DNA of 64,000 nucleotides from positions 62,001-126,000 of the forward strand of contig NZ_JACHXU010000008.1 in assembly GCF_014192335.1 (NCBI RefSeq). Reading direction: 5' to 3'. This DNA comes from Aporhodopirellula rubra. GTDB taxonomy: Bacteria > Planctomycetota > Planctomycetia > Pirellulales > Pirellulaceae. The notes below the pieces were generated by a model. The model worked only from the letters and a program-made list of their open reading frames with translations. It was not told where the DNA came from and did not search any database. Both the position numbers and the translations under genes were made by a program. Below, one piece after another: positions 52,127-61,997 of this stretch (positions are counted from its first letter, which is position 1; every line of letters begins with the position of its first letter).

Positions 52127-54973
52127 ATGCCGTTTCACTCAAAACGCCCAATTCGCCGCCGCGAACGCAGTCTTATTGTCGAATCGCTGGAAGACCGCCG
52201 CGTCCTGGCGACACTCGGCATTGATATTGGATTCTTCACCGAGCCCGGTGACGCTCCTGCCAGCGAAATCAGCGGACCGGTGCTGCGTGGCGAGACGGTC
52301 TACGTCAAAGTCCAGGTGCAAGACATTCGCGACGCCAATCCGGCAGGCATCATTGGTCTGCCTCTGAATTTTGACTGGAATGCTGAGCAGGTCACCTTTG
52401 AGGGAGACGGCAATCTCGATTCAACAGGCAATCCGTCTCTACCGCAAAACGATCCGTTGATCACAGCAAACTTTCCGTTGCAACGTTCGGTCGGCCAGTT
52501 TGATACGCCGGTGAATGATGCCGAGTTCGACGTCAACAATCCTATATTTGATCTGCAGGACGTTCGCGGGGGAGCGTTGCCGGCGCTGGGCCAGGGGCAA
52601 GCGATTGGGTTAACCTCCGAGGATATTTTCAGTCAATTGCAATTCATCGCCGTTGCCAACACGAACGAGACTTTCTTCACCGTTGGGCTCGATGGGGCGA
52701 TGTCGTTTGCCGATGCGGCAGTGCTCGATGACGTGATCGGATTGGATCAAACCGTGATCGTATCGGACGAGTTGAATATCGTTCAGGCGGGCCTCGAGAT
52801 TGTTGGCGGGTCAATCAGTGGCACGAAATTCGACGACCTCAATGGAAACGGAACACGCGACGCAGGCGAACCTGGCGTGGAGGGTGTGACGATCGAGATC
52901 ACTCGTACCGACGATACGATGGACATTCCCTCGGTAACCACGGATGCCGACGGTAACTACGTTTTCAGCGATCTTCCCAAAGGGACGTACTCGCTCACCG
53001 AAGTCACTCCTTCGGGTACCGAGCGTACAACACCCACGGATCCGTTCGACAATTTGGTACTCGATCAAGCGAATCAAAACTTGGTGGGTTTAGACATTGG
53101 CAACTTTACGCAAGTCGCACTGTCGGGGACGAAATTCAACGACGTCGATGGCGACGGGGTGCGCGATGACGATGAGACCGGGATTGAGAACGTCACCATC
53201 AATCTCGACCTAAACAGTGACGGTTCGATCGACAGAACGACGACGACCGACGCGAGCGGTGCCTATCAATTTGCGGATGTTGGTCCTGGGCAACACACGA
53301 TTACCGAAGTCGTTCCGGACGGGTTTGTGCAAACCTTGCCGGTGAATAACAACGGTTATGTGCAGACCGTTACCAGCGGTGTTGATATTAACGCACTCGA
53401 TTTCGGCAATATGGAAATCACCACGACCGTGTCGGGATTTAAGTTTGACGACACCAACGGTGATGGAATTCGGCAAAATGGCGAAGAGGGCGTCGGCGGA
53501 ATCGTCATCCAGCTCAACGTCGATAAGGACGGCGGTGATGTGCGTAGCGTTGTGACGGCGGCGGATGGGTCGTTTGTCTTTGAAGATGTCCCTGCCGGCA
53601 TGCACAGCGTGGCGGAGATGTTACCGGTCAATGCCGTGCAAACGACACCCGGCGGAACGGGCATCATCAGCATCGATGTGAACCCGCCGGAGGTGGTCGA
53701 TGGTTTGTTGTTTGGCAACTTTACCTTGACGAGTCTCGGCGGTGTCGTCTTTGAAGACTTGAACGAAAACGATGTTCAAGATGCGGACGAACCGGGCATC
53801 GAGACGACCGTGCAGTTGGACCTCGACAGCGATGGCAGCATCGACGCGACGGCACAAACTAATGCCGACGGGCGATACCAGTTTAATGGTGTCGAACCAG
53901 GAACTCATCGTGTTACCGAAATGGTGCCGACCGGATTTATCAGTCCACCAACGCCCGCGGAATACTCAGTTGCCAACCAAAGTGGTGTCGATCGAGACGA
54001 TTTGGATTTTGCGAATCGTCGGCAGGCTCCCGTGGAAGGCAGCATTCAAGGTTTTGTTTATACGGATAATGACTTCGATGGCATTTTTGATCCCGCTGAA
54101 ATAGGGCTTCCCGATGTAACCGTGCGTTTGATTTCGGTCGACAATTCCGTTGCCCAGACAACGACGACCGCGGCGGATGGCAGTTACGTCTTTTTCAACG
54201 TACCGGCGGGGAACTATCAAATCGTCGAGGAGCAGCCGAGCGGGTTTGGCGACGCATCGATTTCACTCGGCAAGGTGTTGCCCGGCGGTAATGTCAGTGG
54301 AGCTACGGACGGTTTGAGTGCGTTTAGCGGTATCGATCTCGGCGAGAATCAGACCGCCATTGATTACAACTTTGGTGAAGTCTTAACCGCTGTTACCAAA
54401 CGGATGTTTGTTGCCACCGCGGACGTGCGTGGAGAGTTGGTATCGAACGTAGGGGCGACTCCATTAACGATTTATGGTACTCGCGGTGACGATCAGATCG
54501 TGATCGAAAATCTGGCGGACGAAGGTTCGCAGATCCAGGGCTTTCAGATCTTCGTCAATGATGAACCGGGTGTGATTGTTACCTCCGATCAAGCCTCGGT
54601 GGTGATCATTGATGGCCGGGGTGGACAAGACCGGGTTGAATATCGGGGCAGTGATCAAGCGGAACAAATTTTTACTCGCCCGAATCAGTTCTCGGTAACG
54701 ACACCGAATCAATCGGTTGGCGTTTTTGACGTCGATGATATTCGTGTCCAAGGTGGTGGCGGTGATGACGTCGCGATCATTCGCGACTCGCCGGGATCAG
54801 ACGTCCTGACGGCCGCTGGTCCTGCCGTGCTCGTGACACTCGCCGGTGATCAAAGCATTGGTATTGTCGATGTTCCCGTTGTTCAAGCGATCTCGGACGT
54901 CGACGATGCCGAGGACACTGCAACGATCGAGGCAATCGATTTTGTGTTGCAGCTTGCCGGCGACTGGAATTAG
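52127..54973 (+). CDS. Surface protein with five SdrD B-like repeats
   Basis: From the ATG at 52127 the protein has 948 residues (a GTG at 52058 is also open). It starts with a basic stretch and ESLEDRRVLATL, the LEPR/LEDRR-type N-terminal motif of exported planctomycete proteins. About 40-240 is a cohesin-like or unknown sandwich. Five SdrD-B/Cna-B repeats of about 105-120 residues follow, each opening with a pattern such as GTKFDDLNGNGTRDAGEPG, GTKFNDVDGDGVRDDDETG, GFKFDDTNGDGIRQNGEEG, GVVFEDLNENDVQDADEPG and GFVYTDNDFDGIFDPAEIG (calcium-binding-like Asp/Asn loops), and each closing with DADGNYVFSDLP...TE-type strands. The last 200 residues hold a beta-helix-like region (GDDQIVIENL, GRGGQDRVEYRGS). 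Probable adhesive or structural surface protein. Confidence 0.85.
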   Translation: MPFHSKRPIRRRERSLIVESLEDRRVLATLGIDIGFFTEPGDAPASEISGPVLRGETVYVKVQVQDIRDANPAGIIGLPLNFDWNAEQVTFEGDGNLDSTGNPSLPQNDPLITANFPLQRSVGQFDTPVNDAEFDVNNPIFDLQDVRGGALPALGQGQAIGLTSEDIFSQLQFIAVANTNETFFTVGLDGAMSFADAAVLDDVIGLDQTVIVSDELNIVQAGLEIVGGSISGTKFDDLNGNGTRDAGEPGVEGVTIEITRTDDTMDIPSVTTDADGNYVFSDLPKGTYSLTEVTPSGTERTTPTDPFDNLVLDQANQNLVGLDIGNFTQVALSGTKFNDVDGDGVRDDDETGIENVTINLDLNSDGSIDRTTTTDASGAYQFADVGPGQHTITEVVPDGFVQTLPVNNNGYVQTVTSGVDINALDFGNMEITTTVSGFKFDDTNGDGIRQNGEEGVGGIVIQLNVDKDGGDVRSVVTAADGSFVFEDVPAGMHSVAEMLPVNAVQTTPGGTGIISIDVNPPEVVDGLLFGNFTLTSLGGVVFEDLNENDVQDADEPGIETTVQLDLDSDGSIDATAQTNADGRYQFNGVEPGTHRVTEMVPTGFISPPTPAEYSVANQSGVDRDDLDFANRRQAPVEGSIQGFVYTDNDFDGIFDPAEIGLPDVTVRLISVDNSVAQTTTTAADGSYVFFNVPAGNYQIVEEQPSGFGDASISLGKVLPGGNVSGATDGLSAFSGIDLGENQTAIDYNFGEVLTAVTKRMFVATADVRGELVSNVGATPLTIYGTRGDDQIVIENLADEGSQIQGFQIFVNDEPGVIVTSDQASVVIIDGRGGQDRVEYRGSDQAEQIFTRPNQFSVTTPNQSVGVFDVDDIRVQGGGGDDVAIIRDSPGSDVLTAAGPAVLVTLAGDQSIGIVDVPVVQAISDVDDAEDTATIEAIDFVLQLAGDWN

Positions 54974-55023
54974 TTTCATCGTCAATCATCGGGCGTTTGG
55001 TGTATTGTCTCGCGCGATGAATT

Positions 55024-55941
55024 TCAGACGTTCCAATCGACTTTGGAGACGGTGGCGTTACTGTCGACGGTGATTTCCATCGATCCAAAGGACGTGGAAA
55101 AATTGCGAGTCCTCAGGTCTCGGCAAGTCAAAATTGCTGCGGTTTGAGACGGCGGGTCGTCGATGGTTTGGACAGAGATGATTTTATATCCGGCGGAGAG
55201 TTCTTTCATGATTTGGAACTCCTCGGATTGCTCGGCAATGCGAATCCAATGTTCGTCAGCACCAGGGATTTGATCCGCAAGTTCGGTAGTGCCTCGTATC
55301 GCGTTGGCGTTCAGCAGCTCAGTCGAACCGCATGGGTTGTGGCGGAAACTGTAAAACAGCCAAGGGCACCACGCACTCGGAATGAGTGATAGCAAGGGTG
55401 GATGGATCTTTTGCATTAGGCTGTGACGTGTCCACGCTTTGAATCCAAAATATCCGACGACGATTGCGAGGTAGATGCACGCATGCAACGGGTGTGGCAG
55501 GACTCCTCGAGAGATTAGCCATGCCAACCAACACAGAAACAGCAGCGTTATTGAGATGAGCGGCAGGTCGATAAAGAAACACCACTCGCTGCAATATCGT
55601 TTGCGAGAGATTGGATACCAACATTTGACCCCGAGCGTGTTGGTGTAGTCGAGTGCAACGTGAAATGCCATTCCGACGGCAAATGCGAGTACGCAGAAAC
55701 CAGCGATACGATCCACGAGCAGGGTAACCAATCCGATCATCGCGATAGGCCCGATCACGCCGATGCTATGTGTGAAGGTCTGGTGCCATTGCATGAAGGC
55801 CCGTTTTCCGAAAATGCGGCTGAATGCATCGAGGTCGGGGGCAACGCTTCCAAGAATCAACGCGGCACTGGCTTCGGGCATCGTCACCATGCAGGGAGTC
55901 GCAATCGCGGTTCCCATTAAAGCGTGAGTGAGAATGTCCAT
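55024..55941 (-). CDS. YdjM/DUF457-type membrane-bound metal-dependent hydrolase
   Basis: From the ATG at 55941 the protein has 305 residues and starts MDILTHALMGTAIATPCM. The family signature is seen in SVAPDLDAFSRIFG (Asp pair), WHQTFTHSIG (His residues) and GMAFHVALDYTNTLGV, with four to five membrane helices in the first 200 residues. The family includes E. coli YdjM, a LexA-regulated inner-membrane protein; metal-dependent hydrolase activity is an annotation from conserved His/Asp residues. The last 110 residues form a soluble domain ending in strands (MEITVDSNATVSKVDWNV). It is convergent with the SdrD-B gene. The substrate is unknown. Confidence 0.82.
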   Translation of the reverse strand: MDILTHALMGTAIATPCMVTMPEASAALILGSVAPDLDAFSRIFGKRAFMQWHQTFTHSIGVIGPIAMIGLVTLLVDRIAGFCVLAFAVGMAFHVALDYTNTLGVKCWYPISRKRYCSEWCFFIDLPLISITLLFLCWLAWLISRGVLPHPLHACIYLAIVVGYFGFKAWTRHSLMQKIHPPLLSLIPSAWCPWLFYSFRHNPCGSTELLNANAIRGTTELADQIPGADEHWIRIAEQSEEFQIMKELSAGYKIISVQTIDDPPSQTAAILTCRDLRTRNFSTSFGSMEITVDSNATVSKVDWNV

Positions 55942-56019
55942 TGCGTGCTCGGTTAATCCAAGGTCCGTCTTATCCAAGGTCCATCGAGGGTCGCCTACGA
56001 AACGCCCGGAAAAGGTTCT

Positions 56020-57351
56020 TTAATCCTTTTTCAACCACTCGATTGCCGTGGGGATACCGGGATCGATCATGGATTCGTAGTGGTCGCCGTTGGGTGTGGT
56101 CTCAAACGTGACGTTTTTTCCCGCTGATTTCATCCGACCGACGAAGGTTTCGGCGTCGGAGAAAGGAACGTTGCTGTCGTCGCGGGCGTGAAAAACCATC
56201 ACGGGACAATCGAGCTTATCGATATGGTTTGTCGGTGAGGTTTCGACAATGAATTCGTTGATGCCTGGGAAAATCGTTCGAACGAGAATGTTCGATGTCA
56301 TCTCACCCATTCGCGATTCCAGATCGTATGCGGCGGCGTAGGCGACGCAGCGATGAATGCGATGATCGTTGGCCGCTAGGAGCAACGACAGACTACCCGC
56401 GGAACTGTGCCCGGCGCAACTGATGCGATTGGGGTCAACCATGTTTAACGAATTGAGTGCGAACTCGATGGCGTTGCGTCCATTGACGACGCCCGCACCG
56501 GCGGCTTTGAACGCCGGATACGCTTCGCCGATGAGACCCGTCATGGCGTCCTCATCCACGTTCTCGGATCCAGACGGTAGCCCGCCGTCGAGCGAGTACT
56601 GAATGACAACGAAACCCGCTTCGGCATAGGGCAATGTTTCGTCGTCGTACGAATCGTTTTCTTCCAGTGTGACGCCGTGCAACATCGGCGTCCCGGCAGG
56701 CGCAGTGAGCACACACGGCAACGATCGATCGGCGTGTTCACCCGCCGGAATGAAGACACACATTTGCATTGTTTGGCCCGGAATGTCTGGGTTGGCTCCG
56801 ATGCGGACGAAGTAGCGTTTGACGCCTGAAGGGTAGGTCTTTTCAGGAACGCCCAATCGAGGAAACTGTGCCGGTGGAAGAGCGGCTTTGAGGGAGACGG
56901 CGATCGGTACCGGTTTGCCGCTGTTGACGCGAGCCGAAAACGCGAGCCCGAGTACTCCGCAGCAAATGATCGGGAGCAAGATCACACCACCGACGACAAA
57001 GAAAATCCATTTCGGAATTCCTTTCTTAGGTGGCGACGGATTGGGTGATCCGAAGTTGCGATTTGCCGGAGTGGCGGGACGAGGTTGGGGCTGGCCTGGG
57101 AAGGTCGCGGGGGCGGGTGGGAACGCCGGCGCAGCAGGACGAGCGGGTTGGTTAGTGGGTGCAGTGCGTGCCGGAGGCGACATCGGACGTGCAGGTGATG
57201 GTGCCCGCGGGGCGGTGGAACGGTTGGTGCCAGCGATCTTGAGAACGGCGCCACATCCGACACATTTGACTTGAGAGTCCGTCGCCAACGGGACGACTTT
57301 CATTCGTTGTTGACATTTACTGCAACGGACGATGATCGGAGAATTGGACAT
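56020..57351 (-). CDS. Zinc-ribbon, TM and alpha/beta hydrolase fusion
   Basis: A 443-residue protein in three parts. Residues 1-45: a zinc ribbon (CSKCQQRM...VKCVGCGAVLKI). Residues about 45-110: a Pro/Ala-rich linker. Residues about 115-140: one membrane helix (WIFFVVGGVILLPIICCGVLGLAF). The rest is an alpha/beta hydrolase of the prolyl-oligopeptidase/dienelactone-hydrolase type with the nucleophile elbow CAGHSSAGSLS, an aspartate in VMVFHARDDSNVPF and a histidine in PNGDHYESMI. The ribbon resembles MJ0042-type domains common in planctomycete membrane proteins and should lie in the cytoplasm, putting the hydrolase outside. Substrate unknown; probably an esterase or peptidase. Confidence 0.8.
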   Translation of the reverse strand: MSNSPIIVRCSKCQQRMKVVPLATDSQVKCVGCGAVLKIAGTNRSTAPRAPSPARPMSPPARTAPTNQPARPAAPAFPPAPATFPGQPQPRPATPANRNFGSPNPSPPKKGIPKWIFFVVGGVILLPIICCGVLGLAFSARVNSGKPVPIAVSLKAALPPAQFPRLGVPEKTYPSGVKRYFVRIGANPDIPGQTMQMCVFIPAGEHADRSLPCVLTAPAGTPMLHGVTLEENDSYDDETLPYAEAGFVVIQYSLDGGLPSGSENVDEDAMTGLIGEAYPAFKAAGAGVVNGRNAIEFALNSLNMVDPNRISCAGHSSAGSLSLLLAANDHRIHRCVAYAAAYDLESRMGEMTSNILVRTIFPGINEFIVETSPTNHIDKLDCPVMVFHARDDSNVPFSDAETFVGRMKSAGKNVTFETTPNGDHYESMIDPGIPTAIEWLKKD

Positions 57352-57471
57352 GAGCTGACTGCGACCGGTAAAACGAGATTCTCAAAACGTGTGTCGATCG
57401 AAGTATAACGCGTCGAAATGGGGCGGTGCGGTGGAACGTTCGCGACCGATGTGTCCTTTTCCCGTCAGGTA

Positions 57472-59595
57472 CTATTTGGACTTTTTCTTGGTCGGTTGGA
57501 CGTTGAGGATTGGCATTTCGGGAAGGGAGCTTAGGAAACGCCGGCCATAAGGTTTGGTTTTGATGCGACCATCGAGGACCACGACCATGCCCTCGTCGCT
57601 CCGGGTACGAATCAGCCGTCCGAAACCTTGCCGAAATTTGATAACGGCTTCGGGGAGTTGGTAGTCTGAAAACGGATTCCCACCGGATGCCCTGATTGCT
57701 TCGAGTCGGGCTTCGAGCAACGGGTGATCGGGAACCGAGAACGGCAATTTAGTGATGATGACATTCGTGAGCGCGTCACCGGGAACATCAACTCCCTGCC
57801 AGAAGCTATCGGTGCCGAGCAGTACACCGCGAGGGTTTTCCCGGAACGCGTCGAGCAGTTGGGTTCGATTACGCTCACCGGCTTGGCTGTACAATTCCAA
57901 GTCGTGTTCAATTAACCAAGGCGTGATCGCTTCGGCACAACGTCTCAGAAGAGCGTAGCTGGTAAAGAGCACAAACGTATGCCCGTCGCAGTATCCGGCA
58001 AAACGCTTAATTTGCTGCGGGATCGACCGTTCGAAGTCATCCCGTTGTGAGGACGGATCGGGCAATCCATTGACGATAACGAGTTTTGCCTGCTTTTGAT
58101 AATCAAACGGACTGCCGACTTGCAGGTTGCGTCCTCCGGTCAGTCCAACGCGACTGCGGAAGAACGAAAACTTTTGTTCGTCGCCACTGGCGAGCGTCGC
58201 GCTGGTCATCACGACCGAGTCGATGTTTTCGTTTTGGAACAATTCGGTGCGGAGGGTTTGTCCGATGTCGACGGGCGAAGCAGACAGGGAGACGCGATCC
58301 ATTCCGCGTCGGTTGCCGGTAGTCTCGACCCAGTAAACACATTCATGTTCACTTTTTTGAGCGAGCCATTCACGAAGGCCGCCGGCGAGGGCGAGCAATC
58401 GGTCGTGGGCGGATTGGAAGTCTTGTCGATCCGAATCGTTTTCTTGAGCATCCGCGTGGGCTCGCAACTTCCGTGCGAGTTGTTCCATTGGCTCGCTGAG
58501 CGGATTGCTCACGAGATCGGCATGATGGACTCGGCCGTTTCGCGATTTGGTCTGCTCGAACCAATCGAGAACGTCGGCGAATAGAGCACTGGCGGCGTAG
58601 CGGCACCGGTCAACTTCATTTTGGAGACCCTGCAGTTCGTGCGCGACGAGCAAACCCTTTTGTTGTCGGTCATTGTACAGGCGATCGAACAGATAATCGA
58701 ATTGTCCGCTGGTCAAACGGATACCGAGGTGATCACCGGCGACGGCTTCGATGGTGTGGCATTCGTCGAGGATGACGACGTCGTAATCAGGTAGCAGCGA
58801 AAAACCCTGCCGCCGCATCGCCATGTCGGTGAACAACATCGCGTGATTGACGATCAGAACTTGGGCGTTTTGGGCACGACGACGGGCGCGGAAGTAGAAA
58901 CAGTCTTTGAAGTGAGGGCATTTGCTCCGTAGGCAGTTCCCCGTGTCGCTGCGGACTTCGTCCCAAACGGCGGCGTCGGGTTTGATGGGCAGGGTTGCGA
59001 GCGATCCGTCGCCGGTGTCCTTAGACCACTGTTGGACGCCTCGGAGTTGCTGCATTTGAAAGTCGTTTGCCATCAACGACGTTGACTTGGCAACGGCGCG
59101 TTGCATTCGGCGAAGCGAGAGATAGTTACCGCGTCCTTTGACGAGCACAGCAGAAAACTCACGCGGCATGACGCTGTTGAGCAAAGGCACGTCTTTACCG
59201 ATGAGCTGTTCTTGCAAACTGATCGTGTGCGTGGAAATCAGCACACGGCGTCGTCGGTTTTCGTCCTCCGGCGGTTGTTTCCCTTTGGTGACGACGTCAT
59301 CGAGATCTTCGTCTCGATCAGAAACCGGTTGTTGCGTCTTGCCTTCGGCTTGATTGCTGGTGGCGTGTAGGATCGCGGGAACCAAATAGGCAAAACTCTT
59401 GCCTGTTCCCGTTCCGGCTTCGGCGACCAGATGTTCTTTTGCCGCGATTGCGGCGGCAACCTCGCGTGCCATCGCGAGTTGCTGTTCGCGAGGTTCATAA
59501 TTGGCGAGCCTGCGGCTGATGCTACCGCCGGGCCCGAGAATGGAGTCGACGTCGAGCACCGCTTTGTTCGGCGGTGTATTCGGGTCTTGATTCAC
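57472..59595 (-). CDS. DinG/XPD-family ATP-dependent DNA helicase
   Basis: A 707-residue superfamily 2 helicase. Walker A is EAGTGTGKS (residues 61-67 for the GTGTGKS core), the DEAH box is DECH (277-280), and motif VI-like residues lie in [16 protein letters not shown] near the end. An Fe-S domain is expected: three cysteines are present (Cys221, Cys226, Cys232 in [13 protein letters not shown]), but the first ligand, normally in a GRxNYLC-type segment, reads GRGNYLS here. An acidic insert at about 85-115 is also unusual. DinG enzymes unwind 5'-tailed duplexes and R-loops during repair. Its start overlaps by 4 bases the stop of the upstream GNAT gene, so the two are co-translated. Confidence 0.9.
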   Translation of the reverse strand: MNQDPNTPPNKAVLDVDSILGPGGSISRRLANYEPREQQLAMAREVAAAIAAKEHLVAEAGTGTGKSFAYLVPAILHATSNQAEGKTQQPVSDRDEDLDDVVTKGKQPPEDENRRRRVLISTHTISLQEQLIGKDVPLLNSVMPREFSAVLVKGRGNYLSLRRMQRAVAKSTSLMANDFQMQQLRGVQQWSKDTGDGSLATLPIKPDAAVWDEVRSDTGNCLRSKCPHFKDCFYFRARRRAQNAQVLIVNHAMLFTDMAMRRQGFSLLPDYDVVILDECHTIEAVAGDHLGIRLTSGQFDYLFDRLYNDRQQKGLLVAHELQGLQNEVDRCRYAASALFADVLDWFEQTKSRNGRVHHADLVSNPLSEPMEQLARKLRAHADAQENDSDRQDFQSAHDRLLALAGGLREWLAQKSEHECVYWVETTGNRRGMDRVSLSASPVDIGQTLRTELFQNENIDSVVMTSATLASGDEQKFSFFRSRVGLTGGRNLQVGSPFDYQKQAKLVIVNGLPDPSSQRDDFERSIPQQIKRFAGYCDGHTFVLFTSYALLRRCAEAITPWLIEHDLELYSQAGERNRTQLLDAFRENPRGVLLGTDSFWQGVDVPGDALTNVIITKLPFSVPDHPLLEARLEAIRASGGNPFSDYQLPEAVIKFRQGFGRLIRTRSDEGMVVVLDGRIKTKPYGRRFLSSLPEMPILNVQPTKKKSK

Positions 59596-60770
59596 GAAGT
59601 CGAATCCGTCTGAGATGCGTCATCCCGATTGTTCGTGTCGGGATCGGTAAGAGGACGGTCGTAGATGCGATGCGTCTTCGTGCAGGTCGCGCCTCCGCGT
59701 TGGATGGTTCCGCGTGAGAGTTGGTTGCTCTCGAGAACCCATGAGAATTCGCCCACGGTGATGCCGAAATCGATCGAGGCGGGCACGATCGGATAGAGCG
59801 TGACGAGACCGAGGCCCCATTTTTGATATTCGGGCAGGACGTTGGCGCTGACGAGCCGCAACCGTTTGAGTTTTTTCCTGCCAAGGAGCAGATGTAACCA
59901 TCCGAACGGAAACAGTTTGCCACCGATGCGGCGGATGATCGGGTTGTAATCGAGCAAACCGAATCCGGCACCGACGGGTTTGCCGTCGATCTCCGCGATA
60001 CTCGTTAGTTCGGGAATGAGCAAATGTTTTAGGCCGGTGCTTTGTTCGTCCACTTCGGCTTCGCTCATCGGGACGTATCCCCATGTTTGTTTGAGCGATT
60101 GGTTGTAGATGCTCAGGAAGATTCGCACGTCTTCGCGAAAATGGGAACGTCGGATGGGGCGCGTCGTTGCGTGAAATCGCTTCATCGATTCCTCCATGAT
60201 GAACATCATTTTGGGGTCGAGTTCGCTGAGGATGTCGATCGAGGCCTCGTAGCTGAAGATATCTTGCGACTTTTCGAAACCGAAAGATTTGATCAGCTCT
60301 TCGTAGTACGGTTTGTTGTAAGTAATTAAAAACGTCGGCGGTGAGTCGAAACCGTCGACGAGGAGTCCGACCTCGTAGTTCAAACTGGGATGGACCGGGC
60401 CACGGGCGACGGTCATGCCTCGTTCGCGGAGCCAATCGCAAGCGGTGTTAAGCAGAGCGGTAGCGGCGTCCTGGTCGTTTTCACATTCGAAAAACCCGAA
60501 GAACCCGATTTTGTCTTTGTGGGTTCGGTTGTGTGCATGATTGACGACGGCGAGCACGCGTCCGACGACAACATCGCCACGGCGGGCCAGGAACGTTTGC
60601 CCTTCGGCATCGAGATAGAATGGGTGCGGCTTGAAGCCGACGAGTTTTTTTCGCTCGTCCCACAGCGGGGGGACCCAATTCGGGTCATCGCGGTACAAAC
60701 GTCGCTCGAGTTCGAGAAACGCTTTTTGGTCGCGGCGATTCTCGACGGCGTGGCAAGTGACCTCCGACAT
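59592..60770 (-). CDS. GNAT-type N-acyltransferase-like protein
   Basis: From the ATG at 60770 the protein has 392 residues (the frame is open to 60959, but that part overlaps the divergent methylase gene and looks non-coding). Residues about 10-170 resemble a GNAT domain: [61 protein letters not shown] and [17 protein letters not shown]. The second half ([24 protein letters not shown]) looks like a second GNAT fold with an acetyl-CoA-type loop. It overlaps the helicase gene by 4 bases. Homologues are often annotated only as hypothetical; acyl donor and target are unknown. Confidence 0.75.
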   Translation of the reverse strand: MSEVTCHAVENRRDQKAFLELERRLYRDDPNWVPPLWDERKKLVGFKPHPFYLDAEGQTFLARRGDVVVGRVLAVVNHAHNRTHKDKIGFFGFFECENDQDAATALLNTACDWLRERGMTVARGPVHPSLNYEVGLLVDGFDSPPTFLITYNKPYYEELIKSFGFEKSQDIFSYEASIDILSELDPKMMFIMEESMKRFHATTRPIRRSHFREDVRIFLSIYNQSLKQTWGYVPMSEAEVDEQSTGLKHLLIPELTSIAEIDGKPVGAGFGLLDYNPIIRRIGGKLFPFGWLHLLLGRKKLKRLRLVSANVLPEYQKWGLGLVTLYPIVPASIDFGITVGEFSWVLESNQLSRGTIQRGGATCTKTHRIYDRPLTDPDTNNRDDASQTDSTS

Positions 60771-60935
60771 GGTTGGTTTGACTTCGCTGAGGCAGGATGA
60801 AACAGGGCGACTACGATTGCGACGGATTGGGTGTTGAACAGGCCATCGGTATCGTGAACGATAAGACCCGCCAAGAATAACAAACCTCACCCGATCAGCC
60901 CATCGACGCACGGACCCAGGAAAAGGCCGACCCCA

Positions 60936-61802
60936 TTGGAAATTCTCCGTAGCAGCCAAAACGCGACGATCCGCCGTTTGGTCGGCTTGCGAAACAACCG
61001 TCGTCGACGCGCGGCGGGAGTGGTGTTGGTCGACGGGGCTCGCGAAACGCTGCGAGCGATCGAATCGGGGATGCGTTTGTTGGGATTCTACGAGCAGGTC
61101 GATGGTGAGGCCCTTCCCGTTGAAGGCGGACCGGAATTGAGGGAAGTTCGATCACATGCGATCGAGGCGGGCGTTTACCGAGGTGTGACCCGCGAACTTT
61201 TTTCCAAGGTCTGCTACGGCGAGGCGGATGATCGTTGTCTCGCGGAGTTTGCCCATCCAGGCGATTCGCTCTCCGATTTGCCACCGTTGAAGCCCGGTTT
61301 GGTCCTCGTGCTCGATCGAGTCGAGAAACCGGGCAACGTGGGAGCGATCTTTCGGACCGCAGACGGGGCGGGAATTTCGGCGGTGCTTTTATGCGATTGC
61401 CCGAGCGATCGATTCAATGCCAACGCCATCCGCGGTTCACTCGGTGCGGTATTCACCGTTCCCTCGGCGTCGGGCACCGCGTCGGAAATCGCAGATTTTC
61501 TCTCGAAACAGGTTGATGAGGTGTTCGCAATGCGTGTCGAGGGTTCGACGTCGTTGTACACGGTCAACCTGCGTGCCGACGGGCCACGGGGGCGCAATGC
61601 CGTGATCATGGGCAGTGAGGCCGATGGATTGGGGCAACGATGGCAAACGTGGCAAAAACCCAACGATTCAGCGGGAAGTTCATCTTCCGAGGTTTCGATT
61701 CGTGGAATCCATCTGCCCATGGCGGGCCGCGTCGACAGTCTGAACGTGTCGGTTTCGGCCGCATTGGTCTTGTTCGAGGCGGTTCGACAGCGGAGTAATT
61801 AG
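60936..61802 (+). CDS. SpoU/TrmH-family RNA 2'-O-methyltransferase
   Basis: A 288-residue SPOUT methylase. The N-terminal substrate-binding part starts EILRSSQNATIRRLVGLRNNRRRRAAGVVLVDG. The knotted catalytic domain shows motif 1 RVEKPGNVGAIFRTADGAG, motif 2 VIMGSEADGL and motif 3 IHLPMAGRVDSLNVSVSAAL. These enzymes transfer a methyl group from S-adenosylmethionine to a ribose 2'-OH in rRNA or tRNA; the target is not predictable here. The start appears to be a TTG at 60936; no in-frame ATG fits the family N-terminus. It is divergent from the GNAT/helicase operon across 165 bases. Confidence 0.92.
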   Translation: MEILRSSQNATIRRLVGLRNNRRRRAAGVVLVDGARETLRAIESGMRLLGFYEQVDGEALPVEGGPELREVRSHAIEAGVYRGVTRELFSKVCYGEADDRCLAEFAHPGDSLSDLPPLKPGLVLVLDRVEKPGNVGAIFRTADGAGISAVLLCDCPSDRFNANAIRGSLGAVFTVPSASGTASEIADFLSKQVDEVFAMRVEGSTSLYTVNLRADGPRGRNAVIMGSEADGLGQRWQTWQKPNDSAGSSSSEVSIRGIHLPMAGRVDSLNVSVSAALVLFEAVRQRSN

Positions 61803-61997
61803 GACGACACGGACCATTGGTGCGACCGTTTCTGCCGGAACCACTGCTGCATCTCGGAGAATCGTTAATGTCAACGCGATCGGTCGACGATACAGAGGTT
61901 GTTCGACAATCCGTTGGTGAATACTTATGGATGTCGGAGCGGAAAATGTGCCGGGGGGGTACATGATCCCACAGATCGTGAGCGTAAGGATTCCGCT

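Noticed and set aside
60771..60959. N-terminal extension of the GNAT gene
   Set aside because: It would overlap the divergent methylase start and encodes a basic, feature-free stretch.
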